A stretch of 64,000 bases of DNA from Streptomyces sp. H39-S7 (GTDB lineage: Bacteria; Actinomycetota; Actinomycetes; Streptomycetales; Streptomycetaceae). The stretch covers positions 1 through 64,000 of the forward strand of contig NZ_JAPVLU010000046.1 in the NCBI RefSeq assembly GCF_027158205.1, in the 5' to 3' direction. A model generated the notes under the pieces. It saw only the letters and a program-made list of their open reading frames with translations. It ran no database searches and had not been told where the DNA came from. Position 1 is the first letter of the stretch; every line of letters starts with the position of its first letter. A program made the position numbers and the translations under genes. Positions 31,709 to 50,201 of this stretch are shown here, in pieces.

Positions 31709-33000
31709 ACGCCGGCCACCTCAGGACCGTGGGCGGCACCAGGCCGCAGCATCACCATGCAGAGCAGCACGGCGGCCGTCAGGGCGACGGTGAATCCTTG
31801 GATGGTGTTCTCCGGGCCCCAGCGCATCCAGGCGGCGCCGAACGCCACGGAGGAGACGGAGCGGCCCAGGGTCTGGGTGGTCTGCAGCACGGACAGCCCG
31901 CTGGTGCGCAGCTCCTCGGGGATCAGCGGCCCGGCGTGCGCCATCAGGACGCCGTCGGTCGCCGCGTAGAACAGCCCGTGCAGGGCCAGGACGACGAGGA
32001 TCAGGGCCGTGCCCCGCAGGTCGAGGACACCGCCTGTCAGCAGGTAGGCGCCGATCAGACAGGCGTGCCCGGCCAGGAAGATCTTCCAGCGGCCTATCCG
32101 GTCGGCCAGCCCGCCCAGCGGCACCGCCGCCAGCAGGTACACGCCGGTCGTGCCGAGCGGCAGCAGCGGGAACCAGGAGATCGCCAGGTCGGTGCGGTCC
32201 TGCAGCGCCAGGTAGATGAACGCGTCGGACACCGTCGCCAGGCCCAGCAGGCAGGCCCCGACGCAGGCCCGCCGGAACGCCGCGTTGCCGAGCATCCCCA
32301 GGCCCGCGCGGAGCGAGACCGCGACCCTGGCCGTCTTCTTCCGCGTGAACGGGTCCCGGACGAACAGCACGAGGGCCACCACGCCGACCGCGCCGATGCA
32401 GAAGCTCACCACGAACACCGCGTCGTACGCGGTGCCCAGCTGCGTGCTCATCATCGACATCAGGGCGAAGGCGATGACCGGGCCGATGAAGGCGCCGACG
32501 GTGTCCATCGCCCGGTGCACACCGAACGCCCGGCCCTGCGACTCCGGCGGGGTGGACAGCGAGATCAGCGCGTCGCGCGGGGCGGTCCTGATCCCCTTGC
32601 CGGCCCGGTCGACGGCCATCATCATCCCGATACCCGGCACCGACGCGCCCACCAGGGGGAATCCGAGCTTCGTCACCGCCGACATGAGGTAGCCGGAGCC
32701 CGCCACGGCCTTGCGTGCGGTGAACTTGTCGGCGAGGTAGCCGCCGACGATGCGCAGCAGGGCCGTCGACCCCGAGTACACGCCGTCCAGGAAGCCGAAC
32801 TGCAGCATGCTCAGGCCGAGTCCGGTGACCAGATACACGGGGAGGACCGCGGTGACCATCTCCGAGGAGATGTCGGTGATCAGGCTCGTCATCCCCAGGG
32901 CGAGCACGTTCGCCGACACCAGGCCGCGCCAGCCCCGACGGCGGCCCGGCCGTTCCTCGGACCGGGCCTTGTCGCCCGCCCGGGTCTCCGACAGATACAC
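31705..33000 (-). CDS. MFS transporter
   Basis: 431 residues from GTG 33000, chosen for the AAGGGAG Shine-Dalgarno; an upstream in-frame GTG at 33039 would lack one. About twelve membrane segments of the major facilitator fold. The cytoplasmic motif DRAGKGIRTAPRDALISLS after helix 4 is characteristic of one bacterial MFS branch, and GGLADRIGRWKIF is the A-like motif between helices 8 and 9. Substrate unknown. First gene of a two-gene operon with the beta-propeller protein, and divergent from the PIG-L gene across about 105 bp. Confidence 0.88.
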   Translation of the reverse strand: MYLSETRAGDKARSEERPGRRRGWRGLVSANVLALGMTSLITDISSEMVTAVLPVYLVTGLGLSMLQFGFLDGVYSGSTALLRIVGGYLADKFTARKAVAGSGYLMSAVTKLGFPLVGASVPGIGMMMAVDRAGKGIRTAPRDALISLSTPPESQGRAFGVHRAMDTVGAFIGPVIAFALMSMMSTQLGTAYDAVFVVSFCIGAVGVVALVLFVRDPFTRKKTARVAVSLRAGLGMLGNAAFRRACVGACLLGLATVSDAFIYLALQDRTDLAISWFPLLPLGTTGVYLLAAVPLGGLADRIGRWKIFLAGHACLIGAYLLTGGVLDLRGTALILVVLALHGLFYAATDGVLMAHAGPLIPEELRTSGLSVLQTTQTLGRSVSSVAFGAAWMRWGPENTIQGFTVALTAAVLLCMVMLRPGAAHGPEVAGV

Positions 33001-33105
33001 GCATCGCTCCCTTAACGCCCTGGTTGCCCGACGGACCACCCTAGGTCAGTCGCTGTGCAGGTTCTCGCACGCAACCTCGGGGCCCACTTCTCGCTCCTAC
33101 CTGTT

Positions 33106-35217
33106 GTGAGCGTCTCTACGAGGCGAAGGTTGTCCCGCAGGGAACTCCTTGTCGCCACAGCCATGTCCACGGCGGCAGCCGCCGTGGGCTGCACCAGCAC
33201 GCCGTCCGACGCGAAACCGGTCGCGGAGCCCGACCCGAGCGCGGTCCAGGCGTACCGTCCCGGTGCGAAACCGCTGCTCCTCCAGGTCCTCGCGCATCCG
33301 GACGACGACCTCTACTTCATGAACCCCGACACCCTGCACGCCGTGCGCGGCGGTGTGCCGGTGGTCTCGGTCTACGTGACGGCCGGCGAGTCCGTGGGCG
33401 TGAACCACGCGCCGCGCACCCCCAGGCCGAAGCCCGACCGGCAGGCGTACTCCTCCGCCCGCCACCAGGGGCTGCGCCAGGCGTACGCCACCATGCTCGG
33501 CCTCGACAAGTTCACCCCGTGGCGCCACTCCGCGCTGCGGCTGACCGGCGGACTCACCGTCGAGCTCGACCAGTTGGCGAACGGCGACCGCCGGGCCGAT
33601 CTGGTCTTCGTGAACCTGTCGATGGGCGAGGGGAACCGGAACCTCATGGGACTCCCCCATCTGTGGGCGGTCCCCGGCATCACCCTGGACACGGTGGTGG
33701 CCACCGGCTCTCCCGTCAGGAAGTCCTCCAAGGTCGGCCACCAGACCCTGGTGGACTCGCTGGCCGCGCTGCTGGAGCGCTACCAGCCGACGCTGGTGCA
33801 GACCCTGGACCCCGATCCCGACATCCAGGTGCACGACGCGGCCCACCACCAGAACAGCGACCAGGACGGCTACTCCGACCACCGCGACCACACACCCGCC
33901 GCGCTCTTCGCCTGGAAGGCGCTCGCCCAGTGGGTCGCCGCCGGCGTCAAGGCGGACGGCGGTGAAGTACCGCGGTTCGTGACCACCGCGTACCGCGGGT
34001 ACTACAACCAGCGCTGGCCCCGCAATCTCCCGCAGTCCGTGGTCCGGGAGAAGAACGCGTACCTGCTCCCCTACGGCGGGGACCCGGAGTGGGACTGCGG
34101 CAACGCCGCCGGGTGCGGGGACTACGGCGTCGGCCAGAACTCTCCGCTGACCAACCCCAAGGGCTGGGTCCGCTCCACGCACTACCGCTACCCCGGTGCC
34201 CGGCCCGCGGCCTTCGCCGGCCCGGACGGGCGGCTGGAGGCGTTCAGCGTGCTCGGCACCCGGGCCGTGCGCTGGCAGGAGAACACGCCCGGCAGCGGCC
34301 GGTGGACCGATCCGCAGGACCTCGGCGGCGGGCCGCTGGCCCCCGCGCTGGCCGCCGTGAAGGACTCCACGGGCCGCCGGCTGCTGTTCGCCCTGCGGTT
34401 CTCCTCGCTGCGGGGCCAGGGCGGGCACAACGCGCGCGAGATCGTCCTGCTGGAGCAGGGCTCCCCCGACGGCCCCTTCCGTGCCTGGAAGGGTCTGGGC
34501 AACCCGGAACCCACGGAGGACCGCGGCCGCCGGATCGGCTGCCCGGTCGCGATATCCACCCCCGACGGGCGGGTCCACCTCTTCGTCCGGAGCGCCGCCA
34601 AGGGCGTCTGGACCAAGGTCAGGGAGCCCGGCGGCACGTGGGGCGACTGGCGCGACCTCGGCGGCGACGAGGTGCAGGACGGCCTGGCGGTCGTCCTCGA
34701 CGGCCGGGCGCGCATCCACGTCTTCGCCGCCGGCCGCGACACCGTGCACCACTGGACGCAGCCCGCTCCCGGGCAGCCGATGGCCTTCCAGGCCCTGCGG
34801 GACATGCCGCAGCCCGGCGAACCGCCGTCCGCGGCGCTCGCCCCCGACGGCACCCTCGCGGTGGCCTACCGGCGGCCGGTCACCGGGGAGCTGGTCCTGC
34901 GGACGGTCGACGGCACCGCGTCGCGCGACGGCGTGCTGACACCCGCGCAGCTGAGCGGGTACGGCGGCTACGCCGATGTCGCGGTGGGCGCCGCGCCGGG
35001 CCGCGGCGGGCTGCTGCTGCTCGGCAAGGAGCTGGACGGCACCGTCAAGCTCCTGGACACCGCGCAGCCGGGACGGCCGCGCGAACGGCCGCCGTTCGCG
35101 CTCCCGGTCGGCACGCCCACCCTGCTGCACGGCCCCGACGGACGGGCGTACGTGGTCGGCCTGGACTTCGCCGCCACCCCATGGGTCTGGCGGACCGAGA
35201 CGCAGTCCACGGCGTAG
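33106..35217 (+). CDS. Tat-exported PIG-L-type deacetylase lipoprotein with C-terminal beta-propeller
   Basis: 703 residues from GTG 33106; the exact start is uncertain (no good Shine-Dalgarno). SRRELLVATAM is a twin-arginine motif and AAVGC (Cys29) a lipobox, so it is probably exported folded and anchored outside. The PIG-L domain has the catalytic/zinc motif AHPDDD (64-68) and the second motif QNSDQDGYSDHRDH, as in zinc-dependent de-N-acetylases of amino sugars. From about residue 370 a repeat domain with recurring Gly-Trp-rich blades (WKGLGNPEP, WRDLGGDEV) looks like a sialidase/lectin-type propeller. A secreted sugar deacetylase is likely; the substrate is not known. It converges on tuf. 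Confidence 0.85.
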   Translation: MSVSTRRRLSRRELLVATAMSTAAAAVGCTSTPSDAKPVAEPDPSAVQAYRPGAKPLLLQVLAHPDDDLYFMNPDTLHAVRGGVPVVSVYVTAGESVGVNHAPRTPRPKPDRQAYSSARHQGLRQAYATMLGLDKFTPWRHSALRLTGGLTVELDQLANGDRRADLVFVNLSMGEGNRNLMGLPHLWAVPGITLDTVVATGSPVRKSSKVGHQTLVDSLAALLERYQPTLVQTLDPDPDIQVHDAAHHQNSDQDGYSDHRDHTPAALFAWKALAQWVAAGVKADGGEVPRFVTTAYRGYYNQRWPRNLPQSVVREKNAYLLPYGGDPEWDCGNAAGCGDYGVGQNSPLTNPKGWVRSTHYRYPGARPAAFAGPDGRLEAFSVLGTRAVRWQENTPGSGRWTDPQDLGGGPLAPALAAVKDSTGRRLLFALRFSSLRGQGGHNAREIVLLEQGSPDGPFRAWKGLGNPEPTEDRGRRIGCPVAISTPDGRVHLFVRSAAKGVWTKVREPGGTWGDWRDLGGDEVQDGLAVVLDGRARIHVFAAGRDTVHHWTQPAPGQPMAFQALRDMPQPGEPPSAALAPDGTLAVAYRRPVTGELVLRTVDGTASRDGVLTPAQLSGYGGYADVAVGAAPGRGGLLLLGKELDGTVKLLDTAQPGRPRERPPFALPVGTPTLLHGPDGRAYVVGLDFAATPWVWRTETQSTA

Positions 35218-35237
35218 GGCGGCGCTCCCGGGAAAGG

Positions 35238-35283
35238 CCGAGGGCCCTGCCCCCACCGCGAACGGTGGGGGCAGGGCCCTCGG
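35238..35283. terminator. Strong bidirectional terminator between PIG-L gene and tuf
   Basis: A perfect 21-bp stem (35238-35258 with 35263-35283) closed by a CGAA loop, 24 nt before the tuf stop and 20 nt after the PIG-L stop. Confidence 0.85.
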
Positions 35284-35307
35284 TGTGTTGCTCGCTAGAG
35301 CGTCAGA

Positions 35308-36501
<1,194 letters not shown>

Positions 36502-36617
36502 TGGGGTCCTCCTGGGAGTGGTTCTGTACGCCTTGCTTCATCGGCGCCAGGTGATCTTTGCTGGAATGCGGGCTGCCGGGGCATCCGCCACGCTACTCAG
36601 GGCCGAAGCCCCTGTGG

Positions 36618-36649
36618 ATTGTGCCGAATGCCCCGATGCCTGCTGTCAA
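36618..36649 (-). promoter_or_regulatory. Candidate promoter of tuf in the fusA-tuf gap
   Basis: A perfect -35 TTGACA (36649-36644). The best -10 is CACAAT (36623-36618) at 20 bp, longer than ideal, so the assignment is weak. The sequence CATTCGGCACA around the -10 also occurs, in opposite orientation, in the rpoB promoter dyad. Confidence 0.35.
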
Positions 36650-36683
36650 GCCTAAAGGGTTGAGCAGAACTGCGAATTGAGCG

Positions 36684-38819
<2,136 letters not shown>

Positions 38820-38857
38820 TAGGCTCAGTCTTCTCTCGGTTTCGATGTGGGTAGTGA

Positions 38858-39328
38858 CTACCAGCGGTAGTGCGCGAAGGCCTTGTTCGACTCGGCCATC
38901 TTGTGCGTGTCCTCGCGACGCTTGACAGAGGCGCCGAGACCGTTGCTGGCATCCAGCAGCTCGTTCATCAGGCGCTCGGTCATGGTCTTCTCACGGCGGG
39001 CGCGGGAGTAACCCACGAGCCAGCGCAGCGCGAGCGTGGAGGCACGGGCGGGGCGAACCTCGACCGGCACCTGGTAGGTCGCACCGCCGACGCGGCGGGA
39101 CTTGACCTCCAGAGTCGGCTTGATGTTCTCAAGAGCGCGCTTCAGGGTGATGACCGGGTCGGTACCGGTCTTCTCCTTGAGGCCCTCGAGGGCGCCGTAA
39201 ACGATCCGCTCGGCGGTGGAGCGCTTGCCGTGCAGGAGGATCTTGTTGACCAGCGAGGTCACCAGAGGAGATCCGTAGACCGGGTCGATGATGACCGGGC
39301 GCTTCGGGGCAGGACCCTTACGAGGCAT
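38858..39328 (-). CDS. rpsG: 30S ribosomal protein S7
   Basis: Nucleates assembly of the 30S head and contacts the E-site. 156 residues, MPRKGPAPKRPVIIDPVYGS at the start; KRALENIKPTLEVKSRRVGG and the C-terminal HKMAESNKAFAHYRW are typical. It starts 2 nt after the rpsL stop. Confidence 0.98.
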   Translation of the reverse strand: MPRKGPAPKRPVIIDPVYGSPLVTSLVNKILLHGKRSTAERIVYGALEGLKEKTGTDPVITLKRALENIKPTLEVKSRRVGGATYQVPVEVRPARASTLALRWLVGYSRARREKTMTERLMNELLDASNGLGASVKRREDTHKMAESNKAFAHYRW

Positions 39329-39330
39329 GC

Positions 39331-39702
39331 TTACTTCTCCTTCTTGGCGCCGTAGCGGCTGCGGGCCTGCTTGCGGTTCTTGACGCCCTGGGTGTCCAGG
39401 GAGCCGCGGATGATCTTGTAGCGAACACCCGGCAGGTCCTTCACACGACCGCCACGCACGAGCACGATGGAGTGCTCCTGGAGGTTGTGGCCCTCGCCCG
39501 GAATGTAGGCGGTGACCTCAATCCCACTGGTCAGACGCACACGGGCCACCTTGCGAAGCGCCGAGTTCGGCTTCTTCGGGGTGGTCGTGTACACACGCGT
39601 GCAAACACCGCGACGCTGAGGGGAACCCTTCAGCGCGGGTGTCATATTCTTCTTGACCTTGTCCTGCCGGCCGTTCCGGACCAGCTGCTGGATCGTAGGC
39701 AC
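39331..39702 (-). CDS. rpsL: 30S ribosomal protein S12
   Basis: Decoding-site protein. 123 residues from GTG 39702. The streptomycin-sensitive residues are wild type: Lys43 in TTTPKKPNSALRK and Lys88 in GGRVKDLPG. First gene of the str operon (rpsL-rpsG-fusA-tuf) behind a well-formed promoter and a leader of about 210 nt. Confidence 0.99.
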   Translation of the reverse strand: MPTIQQLVRNGRQDKVKKNMTPALKGSPQRRGVCTRVYTTTPKKPNSALRKVARVRLTSGIEVTAYIPGEGHNLQEHSIVLVRGGRVKDLPGVRYKIIRGSLDTQGVKNRKQARSRYGAKKEK

Positions 39703-39751
39703 CGTTTCTCCGGTTTCTGTGTGCCGATCTCGATAAAACTAACCTGGGGCA

Positions 39752-39777
39752 CCGACCCACGCGGTCGGGTGTGTCGC
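39752..39777 (-). repeat. 26-nt leader block shared with the S10 operon
   Basis: Identical in all 26 positions to 28662-28687 (begins CCGACCCACGCGGTCGGG on the plus strand). It lies 50-75 nt upstream of the rpsL start, against 61-86 nt for rpsJ. It is in the transcribed leader of the predicted str promoter. Confidence 0.8.
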
Positions 39778-39919
39778 GGACCCCGCACATCCCCGTGGAG
39801 CAGGGAACGTGCGTATGTCGGGTGCCGCGGCCTCGGTGTCCCCGTGCGATATCGGTAACCTCCCAGTCGAGACTGGGGGCACGCGCAAGGACCCGGGCAC
39901 ACCCCAGGCACAAGGTCAG

Positions 39920-39948
39920 ATCGTACCTATCGCATCGGCTCCGGTCAA
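39920..39948 (-). promoter_or_regulatory. Promoter of the str operon (rpsL)
   Basis: -35 TTGACC (39948-39943), 17-bp spacer, -10 TACGAT (39925-39920): a near-ideal housekeeping promoter. It predicts a start near 39913. Confidence 0.75.
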
Positions 39949-39991
39949 AACAAATGCATCAGCGCAGGACACGCCGCCCGTCCGGGACGCG

Positions 39992-40564
39992 CTATCCACC
40001 GGATCCGGCCACCGCGGCGAACATCACGAAGAACATGATCAGCGCGAAGAAGCCGGACACGATCCAGCCCAGCACCAGGCCGGCGACCGCGAAGCCGTCG
40101 CCCGACTCCCCCGTCCTGCGGATCTCCCTGCGCGCCTTGTGGCCGAGGACCACCGCCGGGATCGCCGTCACGAGCGTGAAGGTGCCCGCCAGCCCGCAGA
40201 CGAACGACGCGACGGCGGAGGTGTTGGTGCGCGGCGGGGGCGGCAGGAACGTCTGCGGCACATAGCCCATCGGCTGGGACGGCTGCATGGACATCATCGG
40301 CGAGGGACCCTGCGGCAGGTCCCGCACCAGCAGCTGCAACTCACCGTAGGTACGCGCCTGGTAGGCGGTGGATATCCGCTGCTCGTACTCCGGCTGCTGC
40401 AGGCGGCCCTCGGCGAACGCGGCCTTCAGCACGTCCACCGTGCGTTCCCGGTCGGCGTTGGCCGCCAGCATGCCGGGTACCTGACCGGACTGTGGCAGCC
40501 GCCCGTTGCCCCACGGATCGATCGACACGCGCGACACCTCCCCGCCTCCGAATGTTCTCTCCAT
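39992..40564 (-). CDS. DUF1707 / DUF4190 membrane protein
   Basis: 190 residues. Residues 33-84 form a DUF1707 domain: ANADRERTVDVLKAAFAEGR, LQQPEYEQRI and YGELQLLVRDLP are its typical blocks. A Pro-rich linker follows. Two membrane segments (about 117-138 and 158-185) fit DUF4190, with KARREIRRTGESGDGFAVAG between them. Common in Streptomyces; function unknown. It lies downstream of rpoC behind a strong terminator and upstream of the str promoter. Confidence 0.8.
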   Translation of the reverse strand: MERTFGGGEVSRVSIDPWGNGRLPQSGQVPGMLAANADRERTVDVLKAAFAEGRLQQPEYEQRISTAYQARTYGELQLLVRDLPQGPSPMMSMQPSQPMGYVPQTFLPPPPRTNTSAVASFVCGLAGTFTLVTAIPAVVLGHKARREIRRTGESGDGFAVAGLVLGWIVSGFFALIMFFVMFAAVAGSGG

Positions 40565-40608
40565 ACTGACGGACGCACGGCGACCGTGCGAAGTTCCGCG
40601 AAAAGCCG

Positions 40609-40643
40609 CAAGGCGGCCGTCCCGGGAGGGGACGGCCGCCTTG
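40609..40643 (-). terminator. Terminator after rpoC
   Basis: A perfect 15-bp stem (CAAGGCGGCCGTCCC with its complement) and a 5-nt loop, 25 nt past the rpoC stop. Confidence 0.85.
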
Positions 40644-40668
40644 CCGATCAGACTCTGCGGGACACGAC

Positions 40669-44568
<3,900 letters not shown>

Positions 44569-44686
44569 TTGTCGTCAATCCCGCCTTCGGGTTTTACCCG
44601 ACTAGTGACACTGCCGGGGTCGAGTGTCAAACATGGTCTGAACAGTCCGTGGGGTCACTCCGGGGCCGTGTTACCGACGCCCGGAG

Positions 44687-44720
44687 CGGCCGGGAAGCCG
44701 CGAGTGCGACTTCCCGGCCG
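44687..44720 (-). terminator. Hairpin in the rpoB-rpoC gap
   Basis: An 11-bp stem (CGGCCGGGAAG with CTTCCCGGCCG) with a 12-nt loop, 5 nt past the rpoB stop. rpoC needs readthrough, so it may be a processing or partial attenuation site. Confidence 0.5.
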
Positions 44721-44725
44721 GCCCG

Positions 44726-48211
<3,486 letters not shown>

Positions 48212-48374
48212 GAGGGGGTCCTTCCGAGGGCTCGGACTCACTACGCGCATACCGGTGTCCGCCCCCGAGCACACGGGGATGTCCACAAACGGGACATCTC
48301 TTCATTCCGTGCTCAGGCTTGGGGCTGTCCCTGGTGACGGGCCAGGCTACAGCTAACAGGCAGCGCAAAGGGTC

Positions 48375-48403
48375 AGTGTAGCCATTCGGCACACTGATGT
48401 CCA
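48375..48403 (-). promoter_or_regulatory. Promoter of rpoBC overlapping a dyad
   Basis: -35 TGGACA (48403-48398), 17-bp spacer, -10 TACACT (48380-48375). A dyad CAGTGT-A-GCC / GGCACACTG (48374-48396) covers the -10 and spacer and resembles that at rpsJ. The leader is about 157 nt. The remaining 535-bp rplL-rpoB gap holds only this promoter and the rplL hairpin. Confidence 0.65.
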
Positions 48404-48682
48404 GGCAGAGATTCGGAGTACCGAATCATTGCCCCCTCGCCACTGTTGTCGACCCGGTCTCGGCACCGGATCTGTGCTCGACGCTAGGCATTCCCGCATC
48501 GCGGCCGATCCATGCCTCGGACCCCGGATCGAACTTACGACGCGTCCTGAGAATTGCGCGCCGCGTGCGGTTCGTCAAGGCCTCAGCCCCCCGGAGATCC
48601 GTGCGGCGCCCCCCGCCCGGCGGGGATGATCACCTTACCCCCGAGCGGCTACAGGCCCCCTGGGGGACCCGTGGAACGACCG

Positions 48683-48712
48683 AGGGCGGCCACCCTTACG
48701 GGTGGCCGCCCT
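48683..48712 (-). terminator. Terminator or attenuator after rplL
   Basis: A perfect 13-bp stem (AGGGCGGCCACCC with its complement) and a TTAC loop, 35 nt past the rplL stop. In many bacteria partial readthrough here links rplJL to rpoBC. Confidence 0.8.
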
Positions 48713-48746
48713 GCGGCTGTTCAGCCCCTCGTGGAGGGGCTGGGAA

Positions 48747-49127
48747 CTACTTGACCTCGACGGACGCGCCAGCGGCCTTGAGGGAGTCCGCGGCCTTCTC
48801 GGCAACGTCCTTGGCGACCTTCTCGAGGACCGACTTCGGAGCGCCGTCGACGAGGTCCTTGGCCTCCTTCAGACCCAGCGAGGTGAGCTCACGCACAACC
48901 TTGATGACCTGGATCTTCTTCTCGCCGGCACCGGTGAGGACGACGTCGAACTCGTCCTGCTCCTCGGGGGCGTCGGCGACGGCGGCAGCGCCACCGGCGG
49001 CGACGGCGACCGGGGCGGCAGCCTTGACGTCGAACTTCTCTTCGAACGCCTTGACGAACTCAGAGAGCTCGATGAGGGTCAGGGTCTCGAACTGCGCGAG
49101 CAGCTCTTCCTGGGACAGCTTCGCCAT
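48747..49127 (-). CDS. rplL: 50S ribosomal protein L7/L12
   Basis: Forms the stalk that recruits translation factors. 126 residues: N-terminal dimerisation helices (LSQEELLAQFETLTLIELSE), an Ala-rich hinge, and the C-terminal factor-binding domain EFDVVLTGAGEKKIQVIKVV with GLKEAKDLVDGAPK. 83 bp after rplJ. Confidence 0.98.
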   Translation of the reverse strand: MAKLSQEELLAQFETLTLIELSEFVKAFEEKFDVKAAAPVAVAAGGAAAVADAPEEQDEFDVVLTGAGEKKIQVIKVVRELTSLGLKEAKDLVDGAPKSVLEKVAKDVAEKAADSLKAAGASVEVK

Positions 49128-49210
49128 GATGGCGTCCTTCCACTATTCGGCAGGTGCCGGGTGTACATGAAGGCGGGCGTGAGGCGCCCGCTGCGACCAG
49201 GGGCGGAGGG

Positions 49211-49771
49211 TTACTCCGCCACCTCGGCCTCGGCGGGAGCCGGCGTACCGGCACCGCCCTGCTCGACCTTGGCGCGAAGCGCGTCCGCGGTGCGGACGAA
49301 CTCCGTGAGCGGGGCCTGGAAAGTCGCCGCGGCCTTCGCCATCGACGCCTTGATGCCACCGGCCACCTTGGCGAGCAGAACCTCGCGGGACTCGAGGTCC
49401 GCGAGCTTCTTGATCTCATCAGCGGACAGCGCCTTACCGTCAAGGACACCGCCCTTGATGATGAGGTTGGGGTTGTCCTTGGCGAAGTCACGCAGACTCT
49501 TCGCCGACTCCACCGGGTCACCGGTGACGAAGGCAACCGCCGTCGGACCTGAGAACAGGTCGTCCAGCGTGCTGATCCCGGCCTCGTTGGCCGCGATCTT
49601 GGTCAGCGTGTTCTTCACCACGGCGTACTGAGCGTTCTCACCGAGCGAACGGCGCAGCGTCTTGAGCTGCGCCACGGTGAGACCGCGGTACTCGGTCAGC
49701 ATTGCGGCATTGGAGCTGCGGAACTTGTCCGTCAGCTCGGCAACCGCAGCAGCCTTATCGGGCCTCGCCAT
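49211..49771 (-). CDS. rplJ: 50S ribosomal protein L10
   Basis: Base of the L12 stalk; L10(L12)4 autoregulates the operon by binding its leader in many bacteria. 186 residues from ATG 49771 (MARPDKAAAVAELTDKFRSS). MLTEYRGLTVAQLKTLRRSL and AVVKNTLTKIA are typical. A leader of about 210 nt precedes it. Confidence 0.97.
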   Translation of the reverse strand: MARPDKAAAVAELTDKFRSSNAAMLTEYRGLTVAQLKTLRRSLGENAQYAVVKNTLTKIAANEAGISTLDDLFSGPTAVAFVTGDPVESAKSLRDFAKDNPNLIIKGGVLDGKALSADEIKKLADLESREVLLAKVAGGIKASMAKAAATFQAPLTEFVRTADALRAKVEQGGAGTPAPAEAEVAE

Positions 49772-49988
49772 GAGTCTCGGCCTCCTTCCGGGTGATTCGG
49801 ACCGCACGGAAGGGGCTGGGCAACACGAACGCCCCGGCGCAGGCGCACGGGGCGTTACTCAACCAGAATGAATTCCAGGAGTTCTTCCACAGCAACCTGA
49901 GCGGGTCGTCCGCAGCTAGCGGATCCTTCGGCCGCCGCGCTCCTCAACGAGGGCACAGCAGCGACCAGCGGTCTTTGGCTTCTTCGGT
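49772..49988 (-). promoter_or_regulatory. Putative L10 leader
   Basis: The transcribed region between the candidate promoter and rplJ. A 9-bp stem (AACGCCCCG with CGGGGCGTT, 49828-49856) ends about 57 nt before the start codon, and a purine-rich GGAAGAACTCC segment lies upstream of it. This fits a leader bound by L10(L12)4, but I cannot match the conserved motif in detail. Confidence 0.45.
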
Positions 49989-50018
49989 AGCGTACGCGAA
50001 CGGGTCGCGATCCGGCAA
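49989..50018 (-). promoter_or_regulatory. Promoter of rplJL
   Basis: -35 TTGCCG (50018-50013), 18-bp spacer, -10 TACGCT (49994-49989). Confidence 0.55.
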
Positions 50019-50128
50019 ATCGCCTCACGGGCCGCTCAGCGGCCGCGTTCGGGCCCGAACGCCGACAGGGGCGCCAGCGGGTCCGGCCGGGCCGGACGGG
50101 GGCGTACAGGGCCGGGACAGCCGACAGG

Positions 50129-50162
50129 CCGGGCCCCGCTCCGAGAAGGGAGCGGGGCCCGG
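50129..50162 (-). terminator. Terminator after rplA
   Basis: A perfect 14-bp stem (CCGGGCCCCGCTCC with its complement) and a 6-nt loop, about 40 nt past the rplA stop. Confidence 0.8.
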
Positions 50163-50201
50163 CCCGAGTCGCGTACGCGGCGCTGTCGGATCCGAGTCGG
50201 A

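Noticed and set aside
33097..35256. A 719-codon minus-strand frame opposite the PIG-L gene
   Set aside because: Antisense shadow; the plus strand has a signal peptide and complete catalytic motifs.
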